NCBI GenBank assembly: GCA_965146665.1
Contig: CBCTHE010000006.1
Span: 1 to 64,000 of the forward strand
Origin: Ructibacterium sp965146665
Lineage (GTDB): Bacteria; Bacillota; Clostridia; Monoglobales; Monoglobaceae
Length of the DNA stretch: 64,000 bases
Reading direction: 5' to 3'
The translations under genes were made by a program, and so were the position numbers. Of this stretch, positions 1 to 7,089 are shown one piece after another (position 1 is the stretch's first letter; each line of letters starts with the position of its first letter). Under the pieces are notes generated by a model. The model was not told the DNA's origin, did not search any database, and was given only the letters and a program-made list of their open reading frames with translations.

Positions 1-20
1 TTTTTCCTCCTTGCGCATAA
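1..20 (-). promoter_or_regulatory. Ribosome-binding site of a gene lying left of the window
   Basis: On the minus strand the first bases read AAGGAGGAAAAA, a strong Shine-Dalgarno core. It lies just past the terminator at 22-55, so a separate minus-strand gene probably starts just outside the window. The gene itself is not visible. Confidence 0.45.
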
Positions 21-21
21 C

Positions 22-57
22 AAAAGGGGCACACCCCAGGTGGTGTACCCCTTTTTT
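22..57 (-). terminator. Rho-independent terminator of the ECF S-component gene
   Basis: A 14-bp stem (22-35 with 42-55) has one mismatch, which on the minus strand becomes a U-G pair. It has a 6-nt loop and is flanked by T runs on both sides. It lies about 50 nt past the minus-strand stop at 109. Confidence 0.8.
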
Positions 58-108
58 CATTTTATCAAAAATAGTATAGCACAGATCCCGGATTTGTCAA
101 GGGGAAAT

Positions 109-681
109 TTATGCCTGCGCCGCTTTTTTCCGGCCCCAAACCGCAGGAAGGGGAGGGATGGCCCGCGCCTTCATGAGCGCGAAGCCCACGGCGCAAGCGA
201 TGATATAGTCGATGGTATCGTGAATCAATGTGCCGATACCTGTGACATAGAATGCGACAGAGACAAAGGAAGCGCCGTCCTTTGCGGTGGTGAAACCCAG
301 CAGGAGGAAGAGGTAGACCGTAAGGCCCTCGCAGAGCGCGTGGAGCACGGCGGTAACCACGCCTGTCAGAACAAGGTTACAGCGCTTTTTAATCATAAAG
401 GCGCCAACCAGGGCAAACACAATATGCGAACCGGCGCGGGCGGTTACAACAGGATCAAGGCCGGAAAAAGCAAAACCCAGAGTGGTCCCGATTGCGGTAA
501 ACAGCGCAGACCAGGGGGAAATGAACATGGCGATGAAGATGGGGACATGGGCCATGATGGTCGCCGTAAAGGCCGGCGGCAGAACAACGCGCAAAAAGCC
601 GAAATAAATCGGTATGATGATACCGATCGCTATGAGCAGCGCAGTCAGTACCAGGTCTTTGGTTTTAATACCAGTTTTCAA
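109..681 (-). CDS. ECF transporter S component (vitamin uptake membrane protein, possibly NiaX-like)
   Basis: A 190-residue, almost wholly hydrophobic protein with about five or six membrane helices. It resembles substrate-binding (S) components of energy-coupling-factor transporters, which bind a vitamin in the membrane and dock to a shared EcfA/A'/T module. No ECF ATPase is nearby, so the module would be encoded elsewhere (group II arrangement, inference). The HVPIFIAMFISP stretch and the overall pattern remind me of niacin (NiaX-type) S components, but the substrate cannot be fixed from sequence reading. The start is a TTG codon, chosen because GGGAGGG lies 7 nt upstream at 689-695. The gene is monocistronic, with its own promoter at 722-750 and terminator at 22-57. 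Confidence 0.75.
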   Translation of the reverse strand: MKTGIKTKDLVLTALLIAIGIIIPIYFGFLRVVLPPAFTATIMAHVPIFIAMFISPWSALFTAIGTTLGFAFSGLDPVVTARAGSHIVFALVGAFMIKKRCNLVLTGVVTAVLHALCEGLTVYLFLLLGFTTAKDGASFVSVAFYVTGIGTLIHDTIDYIIACAVGFALMKARAIPPLPAVWGRKKAAQA

Positions 682-721
682 AGAAAACCCTCCCTATGTA
701 TGAAAAAGTTATACTTATTCC

Positions 722-750
722 ACTATAGCACATATGGAGTATTTTGTCAA
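722..750 (-). promoter_or_regulatory. Sigma-A type promoter for the ECF S component
   Basis: Minus strand: -35 TTGACA (745-750), 17-nt spacer, -10 TATAGT (722-727). The expected 5' leader is only about 35 nt, leaving little room for a riboswitch. Confidence 0.8.
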
Positions 751-828
751 ATGTGAGGTTTTACAAAAATTACAGAACAGGCAATTTGCAAATAGTGAAT
801 TTTTTAACAAAAAATCTGGGAAAACCTC

Positions 829-857
829 TTGATAAATTTTGGGTTTTAGGATAAAAT
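829..857 (+). promoter_or_regulatory. Sigma-A type promoter for pgk-tpiA-gpmI
   Basis: -35 TTGATA (829-834), 17-nt spacer, -10 TAAAAT (852-857). The leader before pgk is about 138 nt and holds a small GGGTA/TACCC hairpin at 864-877 and a CCCC/GGGG hairpin near 958-970. I recognise no known riboswitch in it. Confidence 0.7.
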
Positions 858-1001
858 GAATTTGGGTAAAAATACCCATGAAATGAATTGTTTTTGGCCG
901 CCCGCGCGGAAAGCCGGTGCGTGCCGGGCCAAAGCATAATGCTTGCAATAGGATCAGCCCCGTGACGGGGAGTATATCATATATTTTTGGAGGTACCTTC
1001 A

Positions 1002-2204
1002 ATGAATAAGAAAACGGTTGACGACATTCAGGTAAAGGGCAAAAAAGTTCTGGTCCGCTGTGACTTCAACGTTCCCATTAAGGACGGGAAGATCACAGAT
1101 GAGACCAGAATTGTGGGCGCTCTGCCCACCATCAAAAAGCTGGTAAACGACGGCGCAAAGGTGATTCTCTGCTCCCACATGGGAAAGCCCAAGGGCGAGC
1201 CCAAGCCCGAGCTGTCTTTGGCGCCTGTGGCAGAGCGTCTGTCCAAGCATTTGGGCAAGGATGTGGTCTTTGCCGCGGATGACAATGTGGTGGGCGACAA
1301 TGCCAGGGCCGCGGCCGCGGCTATGCAGGACGGCGATGTGATTCTGCTCCAGAACACCAGATACCGGGCCGAGGAGACCAAAAACGGCGAGGCGTTCAGC
1401 AAAGAACTGGCCTCTTTGGCAGAGGTATTTGTCAATGATGCCTTTGGCAGTGCACACCGTGCGCATTGTTCCACCGTGGGCGTGACCGAATATCTTTCTC
1501 CCTCTGCGGCGGGCTATCTGCTGGGCAAGGAGCTGGACTTTCTGGGCAGTGCCATTGACAGCCCGGTTCGGCCGCTGGTGGCCATTCTGGGCGGCGCGAA
1601 GGTTGCGGATAAGCTGAATGTGATTTCCAACCTGATCGAAAAGTGTGACACGCTGATCATTGGCGGCGGTATGGCCTATACCTTTCTGAAGGCAAAGGGC
1701 TGTGAGGTCGGCACCTCTCTGGTTGACGATGAGAAGATCAGCTATTGCAAAGAGATGATGGATAAGGCGGAAAAAGCCGGTAAGAAGCTGATTCTGCCGG
1801 TGGATACTGTGGTTGCCGCCGAATTCCCCAGCCCCATTGACGCGGAGATTGCGGTGGAGACAGTAGCGTCCGACGCGATTCCCGCAGATAAGATGGGTCT
1901 GGATATCGGTGAAAAGACCCGTACGCTGTTTGCTGACACGGTAAAGAGCGCCAAAACAGTTGTATGGAACGGCCCAATGGGCGTATTTGAGAACCCCATT
2001 CTGGCAAAGGGGACCATTGCAGTTGCTTCCGCTCTTGCGGATACAGACGCGACCACCATCATCGGCGGCGGCGACAGCGCGGCCGCGGTGAACCAGCTGG
2101 GATTTGGCGATAAGATGTCCCATATCTCCACCGGCGGCGGTGCCTCCATGGAATTTCTGGAGGGCAAAGAGCTTCCCGGGGTTGCGGCGCTGGACGATAA
2201 ATAA
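1002..2204 (+). CDS. pgk: Phosphoglycerate kinase
   Basis: Converts 1,3-bisphosphoglycerate and ADP to 3-phosphoglycerate and ATP in the cytoplasm (glycolysis). The 400-residue product is full length for the family. It has the N-terminal substrate-binding motif RCDFNVP (about residues 21-27), the hinge region, the nucleotide-binding ILGGAKVADK block (about 198-207) and the C-terminal GGGDSAAAV and STGGGASMEFLEG motifs. A start five codons upstream is possible, but the ATG at 1002 is preferred because GGAGG lies about 9 nt before it. It is the first gene of a pgk-tpiA-gpmI operon. gapA, often its partner, is not in the window. Confidence 0.97.
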   Translation: MNKKTVDDIQVKGKKVLVRCDFNVPIKDGKITDETRIVGALPTIKKLVNDGAKVILCSHMGKPKGEPKPELSLAPVAERLSKHLGKDVVFAADDNVVGDNARAAAAAMQDGDVILLQNTRYRAEETKNGEAFSKELASLAEVFVNDAFGSAHRAHCSTVGVTEYLSPSAAGYLLGKELDFLGSAIDSPVRPLVAILGGAKVADKLNVISNLIEKCDTLIIGGGMAYTFLKAKGCEVGTSLVDDEKISYCKEMMDKAEKAGKKLILPVDTVVAAEFPSPIDAEIAVETVASDAIPADKMGLDIGEKTRTLFADTVKSAKTVVWNGPMGVFENPILAKGTIAVASALADTDATTIIGGGDSAAAVNQLGFGDKMSHISTGGGASMEFLEGKELPGVAALDDK

Positions 2205-2214
2205 GTCAGACGGA

Positions 2215-2246
2215 AAAGGCCGAAGCAGAGCTGTGTTTCGGCCTTT
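2215..2246 (+). terminator. Intercistronic hairpin between pgk and tpiA
   Basis: A perfect 10-bp stem, AAAGGCCGAA (2215-2224) with TTCGGCCTTT (2237-2246), lies 10 nt after pgk. The downstream T run is weak (CAATCTTTCC). It may be a partial terminator or an RNA-processing/stability hairpin that lowers tpiA relative to pgk. Confidence 0.5.
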
Positions 2247-2338
2247 CAATCTTTCCGGCGGAGACCGGTGCTCCCTTGAAATGGGGAGAGTGAACAGAGG
2301 TGCCGGGAGCGGCGCTGACAGAGAAAGGATGAAGAGAT

Positions 2339-3091
2339 ATGAGAAAGAAGATTATTGCAGGCAACTGGAAAATGAATAAGACACCCTCCGAGGCAAAGGC
2401 TTTGGTGGCGGAGATGAAGGGCAAAGTGGCGGACGCGGCATGCGATGTTGTGGTTTGCCCCACGGCCGTCTGTATTCCCGGCGTGGCAGAGGAGCTCAAG
2501 GGCTCCAATATTGCTGTGGGTGCGCAGAATGTACACTTCAAGGAGAGCGGAGCGTATACCGGCGAGCTGTCCGGCGCAATGCTGAAGGAGGCTGGCGTGC
2601 AGTATGTCATCATCGGCCATTCTGAGCGGCGTCAGTATTTCGGCGAGACGGATGAAACCGTGAATCTGAGGACCAAAGCGGCCGTTTCCGCCGGACTGGT
2701 TCCTATTGTCTGCGTGGGTGAAAGCCTGACGGAACGGGAACAAGGCATCATGGATGACACGGTGCGCCGCCAGACCAAAATTGCTTTTCTGGATATTTCC
2801 GCGGAAGATGCAAAGAATATAGTCATTGCCTATGAGCCGGTTTGGGCCATTGGCACCGGAAAAACCGCCACGGCGGACCAGGCGGACGAGGTCTGCGGGA
2901 TTATCCGTGACACCATCCGCGGCCTGTACGGCGCTGAGGCTGCGGAGGCCATCCGTATTCAGTACGGCGGCAGCATGAACGCGGGCAATGCGGCTGAACT
3001 GCTGGCCAAGCCCAACATTGACGGCGGTCTTATCGGCGGCGCCAGCCTGAAGGCGGAGGATTTCTCCGTGATTGTTGCGGCCGCGAAATAA
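2339..3091 (+). CDS. tpiA: Triosephosphate isomerase
   Basis: Interconverts dihydroxyacetone phosphate and glyceraldehyde 3-phosphate. The 250-residue TIM barrel is of normal length. Visible active-site motifs are AGNWKMNKT with the catalytic Lys near residue 12, GHSERR with the electrophilic His near residue 96, AYEPVWAIGTGKTA with the catalytic Glu near residue 168, and the phosphate-binding GGSMN and GGLIGGASL loops near the C-terminus. The ATG at 2339 follows an AAAGGATG ribosome site. It is the second gene of the glycolytic operon, 134 nt after pgk and separated from it by a hairpin. The 128 nt after it contain two further small hairpins (for example 3094-3108) before gpmI. Confidence 0.97.
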   Translation: MRKKIIAGNWKMNKTPSEAKALVAEMKGKVADAACDVVVCPTAVCIPGVAEELKGSNIAVGAQNVHFKESGAYTGELSGAMLKEAGVQYVIIGHSERRQYFGETDETVNLRTKAAVSAGLVPIVCVGESLTEREQGIMDDTVRRQTKIAFLDISAEDAKNIVIAYEPVWAIGTGKTATADQADEVCGIIRDTIRGLYGAEAAEAIRIQYGGSMNAGNAAELLAKPNIDGGLIGGASLKAEDFSVIVAAAK

Positions 3092-3219
3092 TACCGGCCA
3101 AAAGCCGGACAGCCTGTGAAAAGGCTGCGCGGCACGGGCAAACCGCGCCCGGTCTAGTGTGGAATCAGGTTTCCGCGGCTGGAGCGGGACATCAATCTGT
3201 GAGAGGACAGGTATAAAAT

Positions 3220-4749
3220 ATGAGCAAAAAACCTTATGCGTTGATTATTATGGACGGTTACGGGGTGAACGACCGCCATGACGGCAATGCGATCTATGCC
3301 GCCAGGACGCCCAACATGGATCAATACCTGCAGGAATGCCCCCATTCCATTGTCCATGCCTCCGGAATGGATGTGGGACTGCCGGATGGTCAGATGGGCA
3401 ACTCCGAGGTGGGACATACCAACATTGGAGCGGGCCGGATCGTGTATCAGGAGCTGACCCGGATCACCAAGTCCATTGAGGATGGGGATTTCTTTGAAAA
3501 CCCGGCCCTGCTGGCCGCGGTGGAGAACTGCAAACGGAACAACAGCGCCCTGCACCTTGCGGGGCTGCTCTCTGACGGCGGTGTGCACAGCCATAACAAG
3601 CACCTCTACGGCCTGCTCCAGCTGGCGAAGCGGAAAGGGCTCGAAAAGGTTCATGTCCATGGCTTCTTAGACGGCCGTGACGTACCGCCTTCCTCCGGCG
3701 CGGACTATGTGGAGGAGCTGGTTGGAAAGCTCCGTGAGATCGGCGTGGGCGACATTGCCACGGTGATGGGCCGCTATTATGCCATGGACCGTGACAACCG
3801 CTGGGAGCGGGTGGAAAAGGCCTATAACGCCATGGTTCTGGGCGAGGGCAACACCTGTGAATCCGCTGTCACCGCAGTCAAGGAAAGCTATAACAACGGC
3901 GTCACGGACGAATTCGTGCTCCCCACAGTGGTGACCCGGGACGGGGCGCCTGTGGGCAGAATTCAGGCGCATGATTCGGTGATTTTCTTCAACTTCCGGC
4001 CGGACCGGGCCCGGGAGATCACCCGAACCATTGTGGATCCGGAGTTTGCCGGGTTTGAGAGAGAATACTTTGAGACCTTTTATGTGTGCATGACGCAGTA
4101 TGACGCGTCCATGCCCAATGTGGAGGTGGCCTTTAAGCCGGAGAAGCTGACCAACACCTTCGGCGAGTATATCAGCCAGAAGGGCCTGCGTCAGCTGAGG
4201 ATTGCGGAGACCGAAAAATATGCCCACGTCACCTTCTTTTTTAACGGCGGTGTGGAAAATGTCTATGACGGGGAGGACCGCGCCCTGATCAATTCCCCCA
4301 AGGTAGCCACCTATGATCTCCAGCCGGAGATGAGCGCCCCGGAGGTTACGGACGAGGTGGTAAAACGGATCGAAAGCGGCGAGTATGATGTGATTATCCT
4401 GAACTTCGCCAACTGTGACATGGTTGGGCACACCGGCGTGTTTGAAGCCGCGGTCAAGGCGGTTGAGACCGTGGACGAGTGCCTGGGCCGGGTTGTGAAC
4501 GCCATTGAGAAGATGGGGGGCATGGCGTTGATTACGGCGGACCATGGGAATGCGGACCAGATGGTGGACTATGAGAGCGGCGGCGCGTTTACCGCGCACA
4601 CCACAAACGTGGTTCCGCTGGTTCTGATCGGCGATCCGAACGCCAAACTGAAGCCCGGACGGCTTGCGGATCTGGCGCCCACCCTGCTGGATATGATGGG
4701 CCTGGAAAAGCCGCAGGAGATGACAGGCGAGAGCCTGCTCGAAAAATAG
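3220..4749 (+). CDS. gpmI: 2,3-bisphosphoglycerate-independent phosphoglycerate mutase
   Basis: Interconverts 3- and 2-phosphoglycerate using two Mn ions, without a bisphosphoglycerate cofactor. The 509-residue protein matches the iPGM family length. The metal ligand is Asp12 in IIMDGYG. The phospho-accepting serine is Ser62 in GQMGNSEVGHTNIGAGR. Further marks are the insert-domain motif FLDGRDVPP (about 149-157), FFNFRPDRARE (about 255-265) and the C-terminal metal-binding motifs NFANCDMVGHTG and TADHGNADQM. A GAGAGGA ribosome site lies 12-13 nt upstream. It is the last gene of the pgk-tpiA-gpmI operon; enolase does not follow. Spore-formers often use this Mn-dependent, pH-sensitive enzyme, which fits the suggested host. 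Confidence 0.97.
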   Translation: MSKKPYALIIMDGYGVNDRHDGNAIYAARTPNMDQYLQECPHSIVHASGMDVGLPDGQMGNSEVGHTNIGAGRIVYQELTRITKSIEDGDFFENPALLAAVENCKRNNSALHLAGLLSDGGVHSHNKHLYGLLQLAKRKGLEKVHVHGFLDGRDVPPSSGADYVEELVGKLREIGVGDIATVMGRYYAMDRDNRWERVEKAYNAMVLGEGNTCESAVTAVKESYNNGVTDEFVLPTVVTRDGAPVGRIQAHDSVIFFNFRPDRAREITRTIVDPEFAGFEREYFETFYVCMTQYDASMPNVEVAFKPEKLTNTFGEYISQKGLRQLRIAETEKYAHVTFFFNGGVENVYDGEDRALINSPKVATYDLQPEMSAPEVTDEVVKRIESGEYDVIILNFANCDMVGHTGVFEAAVKAVETVDECLGRVVNAIEKMGGMALITADHGNADQMVDYESGGAFTAHTTNVVPLVLIGDPNAKLKPGRLADLAPTLLDMMGLEKPQEMTGESLLEK

Positions 4750-4837
4750 AGAACGTCATCTGCCGCGATGGAGGAACAACAAAAGGAGCTGTTCCGCGTG
4801 AACAGAACCAGTAAAAACGTACAATAGAAAAAGAGAG

Positions 4838-4872
4838 CCTCCTATGGTATAACAAAATCATAGGAGGTTTTG
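4838..4872 (+). terminator. Terminator-like hairpin after gpmI
   Basis: A perfect 9-bp stem, CCTCCTATG (4838-4846) with CATAGGAGG (4859-4867), followed by TTTT. It sits 90 nt after the gpmI stop, at the edge of the transposase relics. It could equally be part of an insertion-sequence end. Confidence 0.5.
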
Positions 4873-4875
4873 CTA

Positions 4876-5017
4876 TACACAGACAAAAAGGAACACAAAA
4901 TACAGCGCAAATAATCCTTGACGAAATTGTACGAAGACATTGTGAAGGCGAAATATTGAGCTCATTGGCTATAGAATACGGTAAGCCATTTAAAATGATT
5001 CGGCACAAAAGGACGCA
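4876..5017 (+). pseudogene. Transposase-like fragment (helix-turn-helix piece)
   Basis: One frame ending at the TAA at 5015-5017 reads through QIILDEIVRRHCEGEIL followed by SSLAIEYGKPFKMIRHK. This resembles the N-terminal HTH of IS3-type OrfA or related transposases. There is no convincing start codon and no downstream partner, so it is a short relic. The family assignment is tentative. Confidence 0.4.
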
Positions 5018-5019
5018 AT

Positions 5020-5327
5020 AATTCTTGAAGCAGAAGCATGCCCAGATCATATTCATAGGCTGGTGCATATACTGCCGCATATAAGTACAACACAGTTAAG
5101 GGAATTTCTTAATGCGAGAAGTTTGTTCATCACATTAGACCGGCATGCAGATTTGAAGTATAAGTATGGTTCGAGAAATTTTTGGTGTGGGGTATTATGA
5201 TGACGCTGTAGAACGAAATAAGAAGAGCGCAGCAGAATATATCAGGAAGCAGTTGGGTGGGGATTGCGCATCAGATCCAACAAGCATAAATAATACACGG
5301 ACTCGTTTGCGGGCAGCAAGAATATGA
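5020..5327 (+). pseudogene. Decayed IS200/IS605-type TnpA transposase (3' part, frameshifted)
   Basis: The frame from about 5020 reads EAEACPDHIHRLVHILPHIS, then LDRHADLKYKYGSRNFWCG. This matches the HUH motif (HIH) and C-terminal region of single-stranded-DNA Y1 transposases of the IS200/IS605 family. The frame is lost near 5190 (in the FWCRGYY region) and resumes one base over with YYDDAVERNKKSAAEYIRKQ, ending at TGA near 5327. The N-terminal part is missing. This is a dead insertion sequence; tnpB is not present. Confidence 0.7.
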
Positions 5328-5383
5328 AGGCAAAAAAAGACAGCCATACATGAGCGGCTGCCAGGGATAGTAATGCGGTGTCA

Positions 5384-5480
5384 AAATTTCGATGGCCCTT
5401 TTAGGGGTTATCCTGTATTAGCCCTTTTTAGCGGCTGGGCAAATCACCGGTTTACTGGTGGCTATGACTATGTGCAGAAG
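5384..5480 (+). mobile_element. Possible right end of the IS200/IS605 relic
   Basis: After the transposase relic, a sequence containing a small hairpin (ACCGG TTTA CTGGT, about 5447-5460, one G-T pair) lies just before rnmV. IS200/IS605 ends carry short imperfect hairpins rather than inverted repeats. This placement is inference only. Confidence 0.3.
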
Positions 5481-5486
5481 ATGCAG

Positions 5487-6119
5487 TTATTCCTGTTCTC
5501 CTGTATCTGTGGGAACGGAGGAATCCATCTTCAGCGCTTGCAGGGCCTCCCGGTATACAGGATAGCCGCCGGTCTGATTCAGGAGCTCCAGCAGTGCGTT
5601 GGCGGAGATCCGCGGCGGCAGGCGCAGATGCCGGGCAAGCAAGCTTCGGCGCTGGGCGCTGTCCGAACCGCCGGAGAGCCCGTCCGCAAAGAGATCCGCC
5701 TTGGTGACCGGCTGAGTGTCCGGGGCATCCTCCACGGTGGCCGCGGACTTAAGAATTGCCGCCAGGGTGGCTTCCTCCATACCCTCAACACCCAGAAGCC
5801 CGTCCTTCCCGGGTTTTTCCTTCCGGTGTTCCTTGCCCGCGATTGCGGGAATATAGGCGTTTTTGATGGTACAGTCCTTGCCCAGACAGCCCTTCAGATA
5901 ATTCCGGATCCGAAATCCGGCCCGGTCAGAATCGGTCAGAATGATGATACCCCGCTCTTTTGCAAAGCGGCGGATGCTGTCGACAATGGCACGGGAACGG
6001 TAGAGCTCAAAGCCATGGGTGCACAGAATGGGCGCGTCTGTTATTTGCCGGAGACGTTCCTTGTCGTATTTGCCCTCCACGACAATGGCCTCTTTGATGT
6101 GGATCACAAAAATCACCAT
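5487..6119 (-). CDS. rnmV: Ribonuclease M5 (5S rRNA maturase)
   Basis: Processes the 5S rRNA precursor in Firmicutes. The roughly 210-residue protein begins with a Toprim domain: IKEAIVVEGKYD carries the catalytic Glu (about residues 8-19) and IILTDSDRAG carries the DxD metal site (about 64-73). The second half fits the DUF4093 C-terminal domain of RNase M5, including LLGVEGMEEATL. The start is uncertain: ATG at 6119 is very close to the AGAAAGGA site, an ATG at 6134 gives five more residues, and a GTG directly after 6119 is also possible. Usual partners rsmA/ksgA or tatD are absent. The leader shares a 20/22-nt match with the rubrerythrin start region. Confidence 0.85.
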   Translation of the reverse strand: MVIFVIHIKEAIVVEGKYDKERLRQITDAPILCTHGFELYRSRAIVDSIRRFAKERGIIILTDSDRAGFRIRNYLKGCLGKDCTIKNAYIPAIAGKEHRKEKPGKDGLLGVEGMEEATLAAILKSAATVEDAPDTQPVTKADLFADGLSGGSDSAQRRSLLARHLRLPPRISANALLELLNQTGGYPVYREALQALKMDSSVPTDTGEQE

Positions 6120-6213
6120 ATCCTTTCTGCCCATACGCTGTTTTTTTCCAAGAATGCCCTGTCATGGGCAGACGGGGCACGATTGCGGCGGGGGAGGCCG
6201 TATGCGGACATGA

Positions 6214-6239
6214 AAAAAGGCGGATGTATCCGCCTTTTT
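6214..6239 (-). terminator. Terminator of the rubrerythrin gene
   Basis: A perfect 12-bp stem (6214-6225 with 6228-6239) with a 2-nt apex and A/T runs on both flanks, so it can act on either strand. It lies about 30 nt past the rubrerythrin stop and separates that gene from rnmV. Confidence 0.85.
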
Positions 6240-6270
6240 GTTCATGCCAATGAACCTGGACGGTCCCGGC

Positions 6271-6810
6271 CTAGTAGTTTTCCTTCTGGATTTCGAAATA
6301 GGCCTGCGGATGCTTGCAGGTGGGACATACCAGCGGCGCGGTTTTGCCTGCTGCCACATGGCCGCAGTTGCGGCAGATCCATACGGTCTCTTCCCCTCTG
6401 GAGAAGACCAGGTTCTCGTCAATGTTGCCCAGCAGTTTGAGATACCGCTTTTCGTGGTGCTCTTCAATGGCAGATACCATTTCAAACAGGTCGGCGATCT
6501 CGTCAAAGCCCTCTTCCCGGGCCTCCTTTGCAAAGGTGGGGTACATCTCTGTATGCTCATAGCCCTCGCCCTCAGCGGCCAGCTTCAGATTTTCCACTGT
6601 TTCGCCGATGCCGTCGTTGAGCAGCTTGAACCAAATTTTTGCATGCTCTTTCTCATTGTTGGCGGTCTCTTCAAAGATGGCCGCAATCTGCTGATAACCA
6701 TCCTTTTTTGCCTTGGATGCGAAATATGTATATTTGTTTCTGGCCTGTGATTCGCCGGCAAAAGCCGCCCATAGGTTCGCTTCGGTTTTACTTCCCTTAA
6801 AGTCTGTCAT
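6271..6810 (-). CDS. rbr: Rubrerythrin (peroxide-reducing diiron protein)
   Basis: Reduces hydrogen peroxide in anaerobes using a ferritin-like diiron centre and a rubredoxin-type Fe(Cys)4 centre. The 179-residue protein shows the order diiron domain then rubredoxin. Diiron ligand segments are AFAGESQARNKY (about 16-27), FEETANNEKEHAK (about 46-58) and FEMVSAIEEHHEKRY (about 110-124). The rubredoxin tail has WICRNCG and LVCPTCKHP (about 144-168). The MTDFKGS start is chosen by family comparison; ATG or GTG codons up to ten codons upstream are closer to the AGAAAGG site, so the N-terminus is not certain. Monocistronic, with a perfect consensus promoter 200 nt upstream, a long structured leader and its own terminator. 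Confidence 0.95.
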   Translation of the reverse strand: MTDFKGSKTEANLWAAFAGESQARNKYTYFASKAKKDGYQQIAAIFEETANNEKEHAKIWFKLLNDGIGETVENLKLAAEGEGYEHTEMYPTFAKEAREEGFDEIADLFEMVSAIEEHHEKRYLKLLGNIDENLVFSRGEETVWICRNCGHVAAGKTAPLVCPTCKHPQAYFEIQKENY

Positions 6811-7010
6811 ACTAATCACCATAACCTTTCTGCCCGCCAAAATAGATTGAAAGGATACGCGTATCTTATCGCAGGCAGATAAGGCGTATCAGGGGAAATA
6901 TGCGACAGGCCGGTTTTTTCCGCATCCCGCGGAAAGCCTCCCCCTGGCGCGCGTAATTCCGCCGGATCCATCATGCCATTTTTCGCACAATGCACCCCTT
7001 TACAAAAATC
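6811..7010 (-). ncRNA. Structured 5' leader of rubrerythrin mRNA (unassigned regulatory RNA candidate)
   Basis: The transcript from the consensus promoter would carry about 200 untranslated nt. On the minus strand it can form CAGGGG (6941-6946) pairing with CCCCTG (6890-6895), enclosing a 7-bp hairpin TTTCCGC/GCGGAAA (6917-6935). A second stem follows: outer GATACGC/GCGTATC and inner CTTATC/GATAAG (6854-6890, with a 4-nt bulge), just upstream of the ribosome site. It does not match a riboswitch class I can recall. Confidence 0.45.
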
Positions 7011-7016
7011 ACCTTT

Positions 7017-7045
7017 ATTATACCTGTAGAATCTGGTATTGTCAA
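7017..7045 (-). promoter_or_regulatory. Perfect consensus promoter for rubrerythrin
   Basis: Minus strand: -35 TTGACA (7040-7045), 17-nt spacer, -10 TATAAT (7017-7022). All twelve consensus bases match, which suggests very strong basal transcription held in check after initiation or by a repressor. Confidence 0.9.
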
Positions 7046-7089
7046 TCTTTTCTTTTGCATATATTGAAAGAGAAACGAGGTGGACAGCA

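Noticed and set aside
682..721. Vitamin riboswitch before the ECF S component
   Set aside because: The promoter leaves only about 35 nt of leader, too short for the known vitamin riboswitches.
999..2249. Long open frame antisense to pgk
   Set aside because: It lacks a ribosome site and family likeness, and covers a full-length, motif-complete pgk. It is a by-product of G+C-rich codon use.
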